Shown here: in pieces, positions 1-8,526 of the stretch | How the letters are laid out: each line of letters opens with the position of its first letter | Position numbering within the stretch: the first letter of the stretch is position 1 | Assembly: GCF_018408855.1 (NCBI RefSeq) | Contig: NZ_AP024323.1 | Location: 1,240,001 to 1,304,000 of the forward strand | Direction: 5' to 3' | Source: Caballeronia sp. NK8 | Lineage (GTDB): Bacteria; Pseudomonadota; Gammaproteobacteria; Burkholderiales; Burkholderiaceae | Length of the DNA stretch: 64,000 bases | Program-made: the position numbers and the translations under genes | Notes under the pieces: generated by a model | Seen by the model: only the letters and a program-made list of their open reading frames with translations | The model's database searches: none | What the model was told of the DNA's origin: nothing

Positions 1-70
1 GCGACATCGAAGGCGTATGGATCGCCCCGGTCGGCGCGCATGTGATGATGACCTTGCGTTTCGTTGCCAT
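1..70 (-). CDS. 3-keto-5-aminohexanoate cleavage enzyme (BKACE/DUF849), N-terminus only
   Basis: Only the first 23 codons lie in the window; the gene runs off the left edge. The translation starts MATKRKVIITCAPTGAIHTP, the typical N-terminal strand of the BKACE (DUF849) family. These Zn-dependent enzymes condense a beta-keto acid with acetyl-CoA to give acetoacetate and a CoA ester. A GAGGA ribosome-binding site sits about 6 bases before the ATG. It follows the SDR gene by 15 bases on the same strand and is probably cotranscribed with it and the GntR gene, which suggests a catabolic operon for a small beta-keto or beta-hydroxy acid. The substrate cannot be told from the sequence. Confidence 0.8.
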   Translation of the reverse strand, partial: MATKRKVIITCAPTGAIHTPSMS

Positions 71-85
71 GTGATCCTCGTTGTT

Positions 86-892
86 TTAAAGGACTTCCAC
101 GTTGCCGCAGACCGAGATCGCCTGTCCCGAGATGCCGCTGCCCGCGGGCGAGCACAGAAAGAGCGCGGTGGCCGCGACTTCCTCGGGCGTCGTCATGCGG
201 CGCAGCGAAACCTTCTCGAGATACTGCTTCTCCATCTCTTCATAGGAGAGGTTCAGTTGCTTCGCGCGCGCGGCGATCACGCGTTCGATGCGCGGCCCTT
301 TCACGATGCCCGGCTGAATCGCATTGACGCGGATATTCGACGGCCCCAGTTCGATCGCGAGGCTCTTGGTCATGCCGACGACCGCCCACTTCGTCGCCGC
401 ATAGGGCGTGCGAAACGCGTAGCCGAGCCGTCCCGCCACCGATGACAACGCGATGATCGTCCCGCCACCGTGCGCCTCGCGCAGAAGCGGCACTGCGCGG
501 CGCGCGAAATAGAACTGCGCATTCAGATTCACGTCGACGGTCTGCTCCCACTCGTTCACGTCGATCTCGTCGATGCCACCGGTCGGCCCCGCGATGCCCG
601 CGTTGTTCACGAGCACATCGAGTCCGCCGAGTTCGTTCTGCACGTCGAGGAACACGCGCTCGACCGCATCCTTGTCCGACACATCCGCGAGCGTCGAAGT
701 AATCGCATTGCACTCCGCGCTCGCTTCGGCTTGCGCCAGCGCATCGATCGCGTCGGGGCTCGCATCGCAGACGTGCACGCGCGCCCCCGCATCGACGAAC
801 GCGCGCGCGATCACGAGCCCGATGCCCGACGCGCCGCCCGTCACGAGCACGCGCAAGCCCGCGTGCGGTTTCAGCATCTGAAGAACCGTCAT
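86..892 (-). CDS. SDR family NAD(P)-dependent oxidoreductase
   Basis: A 268-residue classical short-chain dehydrogenase. Visible motifs are the Rossmann glycine motif TGGASGIG (about residues 18-25), NNAG after the fourth strand (about 95), a catalytic Ser in ALSSVAG and the YAATK catalytic Tyr/Lys pair (about 160). Length and motif spacing are those of the classical family, and an acidic Asp after strand 2 (HVCDAS) favours NAD over NADP. It lies between a GntR regulator and a BKACE gene on the same strand, so it plausibly oxidises a hydroxy acid to the beta-keto acid that BKACE then cleaves. That pathway role is an inference. Confidence 0.9.
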   Translation of the reverse strand: MTVLQMLKPHAGLRVLVTGGASGIGLVIARAFVDAGARVHVCDASPDAIDALAQAEASAECNAITSTLADVSDKDAVERVFLDVQNELGGLDVLVNNAGIAGPTGGIDEIDVNEWEQTVDVNLNAQFYFARRAVPLLREAHGGGTIIALSSVAGRLGYAFRTPYAATKWAVVGMTKSLAIELGPSNIRVNAIQPGIVKGPRIERVIAARAKQLNLSYEEMEKQYLEKVSLRRMTTPEEVAATALFLCSPAGSGISGQAISVCGNVEVL

Positions 893-939
893 GCCTGTCT
901 CCTTTTCTTGTTGTCGTTGCCGTGCTACTCAGGTACGAC

Positions 940-1650
940 TCAGGCGCTTGCTTCGTTCGACATGTCGCCGTTTTGCAGGCGCTCCTGCAGATCGGCGGCC
1001 GCATCGCCAATATCTTCTTCAATGCCGGCGCGCGCGCCTTCTCCGTCGCCTTTCCAGAGCGCTTCGACGATATGGCGATGCGCGGCCATCGAACGGCGCA
1101 TATGGGGAATGTCGGGTGCGACGAGATTCAGGAACGGGCCGATTCGCATCCAGAGGTTCTGGATCGTCGAGAGCGTCAGATCGCTCGCGCCGTGCGTATA
1201 AATGGCGATATGGAATTCGAAGTTGCTGCGCAGATACGCGGGTACGTCGCCCGCTTCGACATGCGCGTCCATCGTGTCGAAGATCGCCTGCAAGGCTTCG
1301 AGATGCGCGCGCGTCATGCGCGATGCCGCGCGCTTCGCAACCGCCCCTTCCAGTGCGATGCGCACGTCGCGCAGTTCGTCGAGCAGGTCGAGCGTCATCG
1401 GCGGCACCATCAACGCGCGGCCGGGGCCGTCGATCAATGCGCCTTCCGCCTGCAGGCGCGTGAGCGCGGCGCGCACCGGCATGGTCGAAGAGCCGACTGC
1501 CTCCGCGACACTGCGCAGGCTCAGCAACTGTCCGGGCGCAAAGCGGCCCGTCATGATCGCCTGCCGGAGCTGCGCGTGGACGCGGCCGGCCATCGTTTCG
1601 CGTGCAACTAATTCGAGCGCGGGTAAGTCCGTCGTCGAGCGTGTCGCCAC
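940..1650 (-). CDS. GntR (FadR/VanR-type) transcriptional regulator
   Basis: 236 residues. An N-terminal winged helix of the GntR type (about residues 20-85; RSVAEAVGSSTMPVRAAL is the recognition region) precedes an all-helical FCD-like ligand domain with the metal-ligand pattern EFHIAIY and HRHIVEAL. The start is GTG at 1650, chosen because GGAGG lies about 6 bases upstream. It is the first gene of the operon with the SDR and BKACE genes, so it probably controls that operon in response to a pathway acid. A perfect 10-base palindrome 51 bases upstream is a candidate operator. Confidence 0.88.
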   Translation of the reverse strand: MATRSTTDLPALELVARETMAGRVHAQLRQAIMTGRFAPGQLLSLRSVAEAVGSSTMPVRAALTRLQAEGALIDGPGRALMVPPMTLDLLDELRDVRIALEGAVAKRAASRMTRAHLEALQAIFDTMDAHVEAGDVPAYLRSNFEFHIAIYTHGASDLTLSTIQNLWMRIGPFLNLVAPDIPHMRRSMAAHRHIVEALWKGDGEGARAGIEEDIGDAAADLQERLQNGDMSNEASA

Positions 1651-1700
1651 TCTCTGCCTCCGTTCTTTCGTTCGGCTGCTGCGATGCGTTTTATGTGACC

Positions 1701-1710
1701 TGTGATCACA
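1701..1710. promoter_or_regulatory. Palindrome TGTGATCACA, candidate GntR operator
   Basis: A perfect 10-base palindrome in the 130-base gap between the GntR gene and the glycosyltransferase gene, about 50 bases before the GntR start. FadR-type regulators bind short palindromes near their own promoters. The match is by position and symmetry only. The half-site also resembles a CRP half-site, so the binder is uncertain. Confidence 0.35.
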
Positions 1711-1780
1711 CTTCAGTGGCTAAAGTTTCTGACGCGTGGGCGCGCGAGTCAACCTCGAATTGCTAGGTGAAAACGCGGAC

Positions 1781-2785
1781 TCAAAGGCCGGTTTGTTCGA
1801 GCATGGTGCGGACGGCCGGTGAAACGTAGGATCGCGCAGCCTGAATGGCAGACGCATCGAGATGGTCGCGGTAGTGATTGGCGAGATAGGCCAGACGGTC
1901 GACGACGACGCCGGGAACTATCGATGTGTTTTGCCCAAAGTCCATGACATTGGCGACGACGAGTCGGTCGACTGCGCGCATGGTGTCGAGGAAGCTGTCG
2001 GTGAAAGGCGGATCGAACCGTTCCCACATGGCCACGATCAGATCGATGTCACGCGCAGCGAGGCTCGGATACCAGACCGACAAGACGCGACACCGAAATT
2101 TTCGAAGACCCGGGCGTGCAAGGTCCTCTCGTGTCTTGGTGAAATTGCCGCTGTGGTTCCTGTGCTCGGTCAGCACCTCATCGACATTGGCAAGCTGTCC
2201 GCCCGCGATCATGACCGACACGGCGTAGTCCAGGTCCTCGGCGCTGCCCGCGTCGTCGTCGAAGCGGATGCGGTGCTCACGAACGAACGAGCGCCGCACC
2301 ATGAGCGTGCCGCCGCTCAACGTGTTGAAACCCTCGAACAGGCGAGCTTTGAGATCGGCGTCTCCCAGCGTGCAATACGCGACGCTGCCATCCGGAACGC
2401 CGTCGCCGAATACGCGAGCGTGCGATCCGGCTGCAGCCAGACGCCTGCTTTCCCTGAACGCCTCGACCTGGACGGCGAACCGCGTGGGAAGCGCCCGATC
2501 GTCGGAGTCGAGACGCGCGATGAACTCGCCTCGCGCCGCGTCGAAGCCGGCGTTCGACGCGATGCTGATGCCCTCGTTCCGGTCGAAGCGGATCAGGCGA
2601 ATGCGGCGGTCGTCGCCGGCGGCCTGACGCGCGGCGGCCAGGGTTTGATCGGCGGAGCCATCGTCCACGACGATGAGTTCCCAGTCTTCGAAGGTCTGAG
2701 CCTGGATCGAAGCAATCGCTTCGCCTATGAGCGATTCCGCGTTGAAAGCGGGAATGACGGCGGTGACGAGGGGCGAGGAATACAC
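1781..2785 (-). CDS. Family 2 glycosyltransferase
   Basis: A GT-A fold glycosyltransferase of family 2. The N-terminal strand LVTAVIPAFNAE, the VVDDGS nucleotide-binding motif and the metal-binding DSDD motif (RLDSDDRALP) are all present. A later AEDLDY matches the acceptor-side ED motif. No transmembrane segment is seen, so it should be cytoplasmic and transfer a sugar from a nucleotide sugar to a cell-surface glycan or protein. No ATG is available; GTG at 2785 puts the domain at its usual distance from the N-terminus, and an in-frame GTG at 2863 would add 26 residues. It stands alone, without other polysaccharide genes nearby. Confidence 0.85.
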   Translation of the reverse strand: MYSSPLVTAVIPAFNAESLIGEAIASIQAQTFEDWELIVVDDGSADQTLAAARQAAGDDRRIRLIRFDRNEGISIASNAGFDAARGEFIARLDSDDRALPTRFAVQVEAFRESRRLAAAGSHARVFGDGVPDGSVAYCTLGDADLKARLFEGFNTLSGGTLMVRRSFVREHRIRFDDDAGSAEDLDYAVSVMIAGGQLANVDEVLTEHRNHSGNFTKTREDLARPGLRKFRCRVLSVWYPSLAARDIDLIVAMWERFDPPFTDSFLDTMRAVDRLVVANVMDFGQNTSIVPGVVVDRLAYLANHYRDHLDASAIQAARSYVSPAVRTMLEQTGL

Positions 2786-2976
2786 GATCGCTGGTCCGGA
2801 AAGTTTTGCGGGACAGACCGCTCGGCGGCTGCGGGATAGCCGCGCAATTGTGCCGCAATCCACCCGCGATAGTTCGCGTTTATCAGCCGATGCAACCTTT
2901 TTGACGCATGTAACCAGATATTGACGTCAATTTGCAAAACCATGCAATCGCGGCGACCAATCCTTCGGAATCCCGA

Positions 2977-4896
2977 TCATGTGAACCTGTCCGACACCGC
3001 CCGCTGAATCTCCTCGAACGCGACCGGCTTCACGAGATGATGATCGAAGCCCGCTTCCTTCGAACGCTGCCGGTCATGCGCCTGCCCGTATCCCGTCACC
3101 GCGATCAGCAACGCATCGGCGGTTGCGGGCCGCGCGCGCATCTCGCCGGCAAGGCGGTATCCATCCATACCCGGCAGGCCGATATCGAGCAGCACGATCT
3201 GCGGCGCGAAGATATCGGATAGTGCGAGCGCTTCGATCGCGTCGTGCGCCGTGCGCACGTCGAAGCCGTCCGCTTCGAGCAGGAGCGCCATCGCGGTGGC
3301 CGCATCCACGCTGTCGTCGACGAGCAGCACGCGCCTGCCGCCTGCCACGCTCGCGGGCATCTGCGCGACGCCCTGCGCGGCCACCTGCGCATCCTTCGCG
3401 AGCGGCAGCCACACGATGAACTCGCTGCCCGCCTGCGGTCCCGCCGAATACGCCTCGATGCGCCCGCCCTGCAGTTCGACGAGCGTCTTCGCGAGCGGCA
3501 GGCCGATGCCGAGCCCGCCCTCCGAGCGTTCGAGCGACGTCTCCGACTGCACGAACAGATCGAAGATATGCGGCAGCATGTCGGGCGCGATGCCGATGCC
3601 CCGGTCGCGCACGACGATGCGTACCTCATCGCCGAACTGTGCGGTTTCGATCGCGATCTCGCCTTCTTCCAGGCTGTACTTCGACGCATTCGACAGCAGG
3701 TTGCCGAACACCTGCGCGAGCCGCACGTTGTCGCCGACGATATAGAACGGCGCATCCGGCAGATTCACCGTCAACGTATGACGCTTTCTGTCGAACGCGG
3801 GCTGCACGGTCTCGATCGCCGCCGCGATCGCCGCGGCGAGATCCACGGTCTCCTGGCGCAGCGTGATCTTGCCCTGCGTGATGCGCGCGACATCGAGCAG
3901 ATCGTCGACGAGACGGCTCAGATGCCGCACCTGTCTGTCGATGATCGCGCGCACCGTGGCGAAATGCTGCACCGACGGTTCGCGATGAGGGTCGAGCAAG
4001 TCCACCGCGTTGCGGATCGGCGCGAGCGGATTGCGCAGTTCGTGCGCGAGCATCGCGAGGAACTCGTCCTTGCGGCGATCCGCTTCACGCAACAGCAATT
4101 CGGCGGCCTTGCGCTCGGAGATATCGTTGACGATGCCCGCGATGCGATACGGCCGCGCCGGATGTCCCGCCGCGCCGTGCACCGGAAACGCGCGCTCCGC
4201 CACCCAGCGCGGGCCGCCGCTCGCGCGCACGATGCGATATTCCACCTGATACGGCGTACCGTTCGCGAGCAGTTGCCGGTACGCATCGGCAACGTGACCG
4301 CGATCCAGCGGAAGGATATCGCCGGACCAGTGATCCGGCCCGGGCACGGGCGCGGGCGCGCCGCCGCCGGTATCGAAGAGACGCGCGTAGGCCGGGCTCA
4401 CATACAGCAGTTCGCCGGACGTGGGATCGAGCATCCAGAATACGTCGTCGATATTTTCGGCGAGCTGGCGAAAACGCTCCTCGCTCTCGCGCAGCGCGTT
4501 TTCCGCGAGCCGCACGCGCAACAAGGCACGCACATGCGCGATCAGCTCAGCCGGCTCGACCGGCTCGGTCAGATAACTATCCGCGCCGCCTTCGAGACCG
4601 CGAATGCGATCGAGGCTGTGCACGGCCGCCGCCGATGTCTGCAACACGAGCGCGCTCGCGGTCTCCGGCGACGCCTTGATCTGCCGGCACACTTCGAGCC
4701 CGTTGATGTCGGGCAGCTTCACGTCGAGCAGCACGAGATCGGGCGCTTCGGCGCGCACGCGTTCCAGCGCGGCAGTGCCGGTCGCGGCCTCGATCACGTT
4801 GAAGCCCGCGCGCGACAGGATGCGCGTTTTCGCATAGCGCGCGCCGTCGTTGTCGTCGACGTTGAGGATGAGCACCTCGCTCCAGTCGCTTCTCAT
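2977..4896 (-). CDS. Hybrid histidine kinase: REC-PAS-HisKA-HATPase-REC
   Basis: 639 residues and no transmembrane segment, so cytosolic. The first receiver (about 8-125) has phospho-acceptor D58, but the usual switch lysine is replaced by glutamate (E111 in YLTEPVEP). A PAS domain follows (about 140-262), then the HisKA box AMLAHELRNP with H285, a HATPase domain (NLLSNASKYS, GLGIGLPLAK) and a C-terminal receiver (LVDDS, LLDIGLPGMDG, LVKPV). It is the last gene of the rsb operon and its ATG overlaps the stop of the preceding kinase gene. This suggests that the RsbR/S/T switch feeds into a His-Asp relay. No DNA-binding output domain is present. Confidence 0.92.
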   Translation of the reverse strand: MRSDWSEVLILNVDDNDGARYAKTRILSRAGFNVIEAATGTAALERVRAEAPDLVLLDVKLPDINGLEVCRQIKASPETASALVLQTSAAAVHSLDRIRGLEGGADSYLTEPVEPAELIAHVRALLRVRLAENALRESEERFRQLAENIDDVFWMLDPTSGELLYVSPAYARLFDTGGGAPAPVPGPDHWSGDILPLDRGHVADAYRQLLANGTPYQVEYRIVRASGGPRWVAERAFPVHGAAGHPARPYRIAGIVNDISERKAAELLLREADRRKDEFLAMLAHELRNPLAPIRNAVDLLDPHREPSVQHFATVRAIIDRQVRHLSRLVDDLLDVARITQGKITLRQETVDLAAAIAAAIETVQPAFDRKRHTLTVNLPDAPFYIVGDNVRLAQVFGNLLSNASKYSLEEGEIAIETAQFGDEVRIVVRDRGIGIAPDMLPHIFDLFVQSETSLERSEGGLGIGLPLAKTLVELQGGRIEAYSAGPQAGSEFIVWLPLAKDAQVAAQGVAQMPASVAGGRRVLLVDDSVDAATAMALLLEADGFDVRTAHDAIEALALSDIFAPQIVLLDIGLPGMDGYRLAGEMRARPATADALLIAVTGYGQAHDRQRSKEAGFDHHLVKPVAFEEIQRAVSDRFT

Positions 4897-6617
4897 GATG
4901 CCCGCCCCTTGCCCGTAACCACATCCAGCACGCGAGGCAGTTCGCCGCCGCCCACCGGCTTGCCGATGAACGCGGTCGCGCCCAGCGCCTGCGCTTCATG
5001 GCGATCGTCGCCCTCGCCGAGCACGACGATCGGAATGCTGCGCGTCGCGGCCTGTGCGCGCAGCGCCGCGAGCCAGATCCACGCTTCCGATGGCGCGGGC
5101 CGCACCGCGAGCAGCAGCGCGGCAGGCTGCGTGTGCACGAGCAGGCGGCCGGCTTCGTCGAGCGTCGCGGCGCTCATCGAGCGATACGGCGATTCGCGCA
5201 GCGCCGCTTCGCAATCGAGCCGCTCGACCGGATTGCTCGCGACGATCAGCACGGCGGGCCGCGTGTCGCTTGCCGCATGACGCGCCGCGTCGAAGTCCGC
5301 GCCGTAGTGCGCCGGAATCGTCGCGCTGAAGACCGAGCCGCGCCCGGCCTCGCTCGTGAGCGACACATCGCCGCCGAGCAGCTTGCAGAGCTTGCGGCAC
5401 AACGGCAATCCGAGACCCGTGCCCTTCGTGTATTGCTGAAGGCGATTCTCGACCTGACCGAACTCTTCGAACACGACTTGCTGATGCTCGGGCGCGATGC
5501 CGATGCCCGTATCGGCGACGGAGAACGTGATGAGCCGGCGCGTCTCGTCATAGCTCGCGCTGACGCGCACTTCGCCGCGCTCGGTGAACTTGAGCGCGTT
5601 CGACACGAAGTTACGCAACACCTGCGCGACCTTGGCTTCGTCGGTGCGGATGGGCGGCAGGCCTTCGCACGAATCGAACACGAGCTCCACCGCGCCGCCC
5701 GGCGACAACGGCCGCAGCATGCCGCGCAGCGCCGAGAACAAGGTATCGACTTCGAATTCGGCGGGACGCACTTCGATCTTGCCCGCTTCGATCTTCGCGA
5801 GATCGAGCAGATCGTCGACCGTTTCCGACAGATCTTCCGCTGCCTTGCGGATGAAGCGCACCTGCTTTTCCTGTTCTTCGGTCAGCTCGCCGTCGATACG
5901 TTCCAGCAGCAGCTTCGACAGCGCGCGGATCGACGAGAGCGGCGTGCGGAACTCGTGACTCATGTTCGAGAGGAAGCGCGACTTCGATTCGTCCGCGCGG
6001 CGCAGATGATCGGCGCGCGCATCGAGTTCCGCGTAAAGCGCGACGACACCGCGATTGGTGTCTTCGAGTTCGCGCGTGAGGCGCGTCAGTTCTTCCTGAC
6101 GCTCGCGCAGATCGGCGAGCGCGGCGATCAGCTCGCGGTTCTGGCGTTGCAGCTCGGCGGCGGTGTCCTGACTCGATGGACGCGAGAGGACGAGCTTCAC
6201 CGCTTGCACGTCGCACGGCGCGCCGTCGGGCAATGCCTTTTCCAGCGAGATCGACGTGACGCCGTTCGCTTCATCGGCGATCGCGCACTGGTCCATCAGG
6301 CGCTGCGCGGCGAGCAGGCCGAGCGCGGCTTGCGAGTCGTCGTGATGCATCGCGCGCAGCCGTTCGCCCGCGCCTGCGCCCGCCAGAAAACGCACGACGA
6401 AGCGCGCCGGACGCGCGGCGTCATCGACGAGAAATTCGGCGCGCGCCGCCGGTCCCGCGATCAGCACGGTGCGCGCGGCTTCGAGCACGGACGTGGCAAT
6501 GCGCGTCTGATCCTGCGCCGAAAAGCCGAGCGCCGCGCTCGCGTCGCGCGCCTTCACGCGGGCCGCGACGATATCGCGCTCGTCTTCGATGCCCATCGCG
6601 TAGAGCGGCTGCATCAT
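4893..6617 (-). CDS. Histidine kinase with RsbT-like N-terminal region and degenerate receiver
   Basis: 574 residues. The first 130 residues resemble the RsbT/anti-sigma HATPase fold (DIVAARVKAR, QDQTRIATSVLEAART). A coiled coil (about 155-215) leads into the HisKA box NMSHEFRTPL with H221 and a HATPase domain (NFVSNALKF, GTGLGLPLCRKL). The last 120 residues look like a receiver, but the strand that should carry the phospho-Asp reads LLLAVRP, so it is probably a pseudo-receiver. The start is ATG 6617 (or 6614), overlapping the stop of the PP2C gene. Position in the rsb operon points to coupling between partner switching and phosphorelay. Confidence 0.88.
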   Translation of the reverse strand: MMQPLYAMGIEDERDIVAARVKARDASAALGFSAQDQTRIATSVLEAARTVLIAGPAARAEFLVDDAARPARFVVRFLAGAGAGERLRAMHHDDSQAALGLLAAQRLMDQCAIADEANGVTSISLEKALPDGAPCDVQAVKLVLSRPSSQDTAAELQRQNRELIAALADLRERQEELTRLTRELEDTNRGVVALYAELDARADHLRRADESKSRFLSNMSHEFRTPLSSIRALSKLLLERIDGELTEEQEKQVRFIRKAAEDLSETVDDLLDLAKIEAGKIEVRPAEFEVDTLFSALRGMLRPLSPGGAVELVFDSCEGLPPIRTDEAKVAQVLRNFVSNALKFTERGEVRVSASYDETRRLITFSVADTGIGIAPEHQQVVFEEFGQVENRLQQYTKGTGLGLPLCRKLCKLLGGDVSLTSEAGRGSVFSATIPAHYGADFDAARHAASDTRPAVLIVASNPVERLDCEAALRESPYRSMSAATLDEAGRLLVHTQPAALLLAVRPAPSEAWIWLAALRAQAATRSIPIVVLGEGDDRHEAQALGATAFIGKPVGGGELPRVLDVVTGKGRAS

Positions 6618-7678
6618 CGTGCGCCTCCGGACACGCGCGCGACGAACACGGTGACGTCGTCGCGGCCGCGCGTGAAGTCGCGGTACAGCACCGCCGCGAC
6701 GAGCGCCGGATGCCGCATCGCGAGTCCCGGATAGCGCGCGAGATCCCAGCGCGAGGTGAGCCCGTCCGAATGCAGCACGACGAGCGCGTTCGGCGGATAC
6801 GGCACATCGAACAGTTGCGCGCGCCGCGCCGCATGCCCGACGATGCCTGCATGCGACACCAGATGCCTGTGCGACGCTTCGCTCCACACGCTCGCCGAGA
6901 TATTGCCGATGCCCGCGAACGTCACCGGCATGTCATTCACCGACGCTGACGCCGGCATGCGCGCGATGCCGACCGCCGCGCCGCGCGTCGGACGCAGCGC
7001 CGCGTTGGCGGCTTCCATGATGTGGTCGAGCGGCAGATCGCCATTCGCGGCGAGCGCCTTCGCCGCTTCGATCGCGGCGACATGCGCGAGCGGACCGTGG
7101 CCGAGGCCATCGGCGACGAGCACGGTGAATTCGTCCTGATTCGCGTGACACGCCCAGGCATCGCCGCTGACGGTTTCGGTTTGCAGCGGCAGGTTCACGA
7201 CGCCATACGTCAGCGGCGCCGCCGGCAGGTTCGCCGCGCGCGGCGCATTCCAGAACACGACGCGCAGCACGGTGCCGCGCCCCGGCGCGCTCCAGATGTC
7301 GAGCTCGCCGGAAAGACGCTCGATCGCGCCCATGCCGTTGCCGGGACTGCCCGCGGTCGTGTAGCCATCCTCGAAGCAGCGGTGCAGATCGGCGATGCCC
7401 GGGCCGCTGTCGATGCACAGCACTTCGATGCCGTAGCGCTGCGCGTCTGCGTTCTTGTCGACGAGCGGCCGCACGAGCAGCTCGCCGCGCTGTGCGTGCT
7501 TGAGCAGGTTCGTGCCGCACTCGGTGACGACGATCGCGAGCTCGCCCGCCGTCGTCTCGTTGAAACCGAGCCCGCGCGCGAGTTCGCCGATCGAGCGCCG
7601 CGCGTAGGCGATCTGGCTCGCCTCGGCGATCTCGTAGCGCTGCTGCGCGGCCATCGATTCCTTCAGAACGGTTTCCAT
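6614..7678 (-). CDS. RsbT-like ATPase fused to SpoIIE/PP2C-type serine phosphatase (RsbX-like)
   Basis: 354 residues in two domains. Residues about 1-140 form a HATPase of the RsbT/RsbW type (ECGTNLLKHA, DSGPGIADL, GNGMGAIERL). Residues about 160-354 form a PP2C-like SpoIIE phosphatase with metal-binding aspartates in VLVADGLGHG, LHSDGL and RDDVTVF. In Bacillus, RsbX resets RsbR and RsbS by dephosphorylation; the same role is likely here. ATG 7678 lies inside the rsbT coding end (16-base overlap), and the stop overlaps the kinase start, showing tight translational coupling. Confidence 0.88.
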   Translation of the reverse strand: METVLKESMAAQQRYEIAEASQIAYARRSIGELARGLGFNETTAGELAIVVTECGTNLLKHAQRGELLVRPLVDKNADAQRYGIEVLCIDSGPGIADLHRCFEDGYTTAGSPGNGMGAIERLSGELDIWSAPGRGTVLRVVFWNAPRAANLPAAPLTYGVVNLPLQTETVSGDAWACHANQDEFTVLVADGLGHGPLAHVAAIEAAKALAANGDLPLDHIMEAANAALRPTRGAAVGIARMPASASVNDMPVTFAGIGNISASVWSEASHRHLVSHAGIVGHAARRAQLFDVPYPPNALVVLHSDGLTSRWDLARYPGLAMRHPALVAAVLYRDFTRGRDDVTVFVARVSGGAR

Positions 7679-8103
7679 TTGGTGATCGAGACGTGCGTGC
7701 CTTCTCCTGGCGCCGAGCGGATATCGAACTCGTCGCACAGGCGTTTCGCGCCGCCGAGGCCGAGGCCCAGGCCGCTGCCCGACGTGAAGCCATCGGAGAG
7801 CGCGCGTTGAATGTCCGGAATACCGGGACCGTTGTCGACGAATTCGAGTCTGAGGCCGCGGCGGCCATTGCGCTCGACGAGATAGCAATGCACGTCGCCG
7901 CCGCCACCGTAGATGAGCGTATTGCGTGCCAGCTCGCTCGCGGCGGTCACGAACTTGGTCTGATCGATGAGCGACAGCCCCTGCGCGACGGCCTTCTCGC
8001 GCACGAACTGGCGCAACCGCACGATCTGCTCGTCGGAGCGGATCGGCAGCGTGTCGGGCGGCGACGAGGACGTCGGCGCGGCTGTGGAGTTGAGGATCAT
8101 CAT
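7663..8103 (-). CDS. rsbT: Anti-sigma-type serine/threonine kinase RsbT
   Basis: 146 residues, a single GHKL HATPase domain matching RsbT: SELARNTLIYGGGG (N box), DNGPGIPDI (G1) and SGSGLGLGLGGAKRL (G2). In the Bacillus stressosome RsbT phosphorylates RsbS and RsbR and, once released, activates a partner. Here it directly follows rsbS with a 20-base gap and overlaps the phosphatase gene. No RsbU or sigma-B gene is seen in the window, so the downstream partner is unknown; the two kinases that follow are candidates. The start could be either of the two adjacent ATGs. Confidence 0.92.
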   Translation of the reverse strand: MMILNSTAAPTSSSPPDTLPIRSDEQIVRLRQFVREKAVAQGLSLIDQTKFVTAASELARNTLIYGGGGDVHCYLVERNGRRGLRLEFVDNGPGIPDIQRALSDGFTSGSGLGLGLGGAKRLCDEFDIRSAPGEGTHVSITKWKPF

Positions 8104-8123
8104 GGCATCGTGTGCAGGCGGCC

Positions 8124-8483
8124 TCAGGCCATGCCGTTTTTCGCGAGAAGCGCCATGCCCTTCTCCACGTTGAGCGCCGTGCGCACGCCCGAGAGCGTGA
8201 GCCCGAGCTCGACCAGCGTGATCGCCACCGAGGGCTGCATGCCGACCACGACCGTTTCCGCATCGAGCACGCGCGCCATCGCCGCCGTGTTGCCGATCAT
8301 GCGTCCGATGAACGAATCCACCACGTCGAGCGAAGAGATGTCGATCAGCACGCCGCGCGCGTTGTCCTTTACGATGCGGCTCGTCAGATCGTCCTGCAGC
8401 GTGAGCGCGAGCCGGTCGTGCATGTCCACCTGAATGGTGACGAGCAGGAGCTTGCCCATCGTGAGAATCGGAATGCGTTCCAT
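8124..8483 (-). CDS. rsbS: Stressosome scaffold/antagonist RsbS (STAS)
   Basis: 119 residues, a lone STAS domain. The segment SSLDVVDSFIGRMIG carries the conserved serine that RsbT phosphorylates in the Bacillus protein, within the same DVVDSF context. STAS proteins of this type form the icosahedral stressosome core with RsbR and hold RsbT. It lies 43 bases after rsbR and 20 bases before rsbT on the same strand, the standard R-S-T order. Confidence 0.93.
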   Translation of the reverse strand: MERIPILTMGKLLLVTIQVDMHDRLALTLQDDLTSRIVKDNARGVLIDISSLDVVDSFIGRMIGNTAAMARVLDAETVVVGMQPSVAITLVELGLTLSGVRTALNVEKGMALLAKNGMA

Positions 8484-8526
8484 CGCTTGAGGCCCCGTTC
8501 AGTGCTTCGAGTGGCGCGATGCGCCG

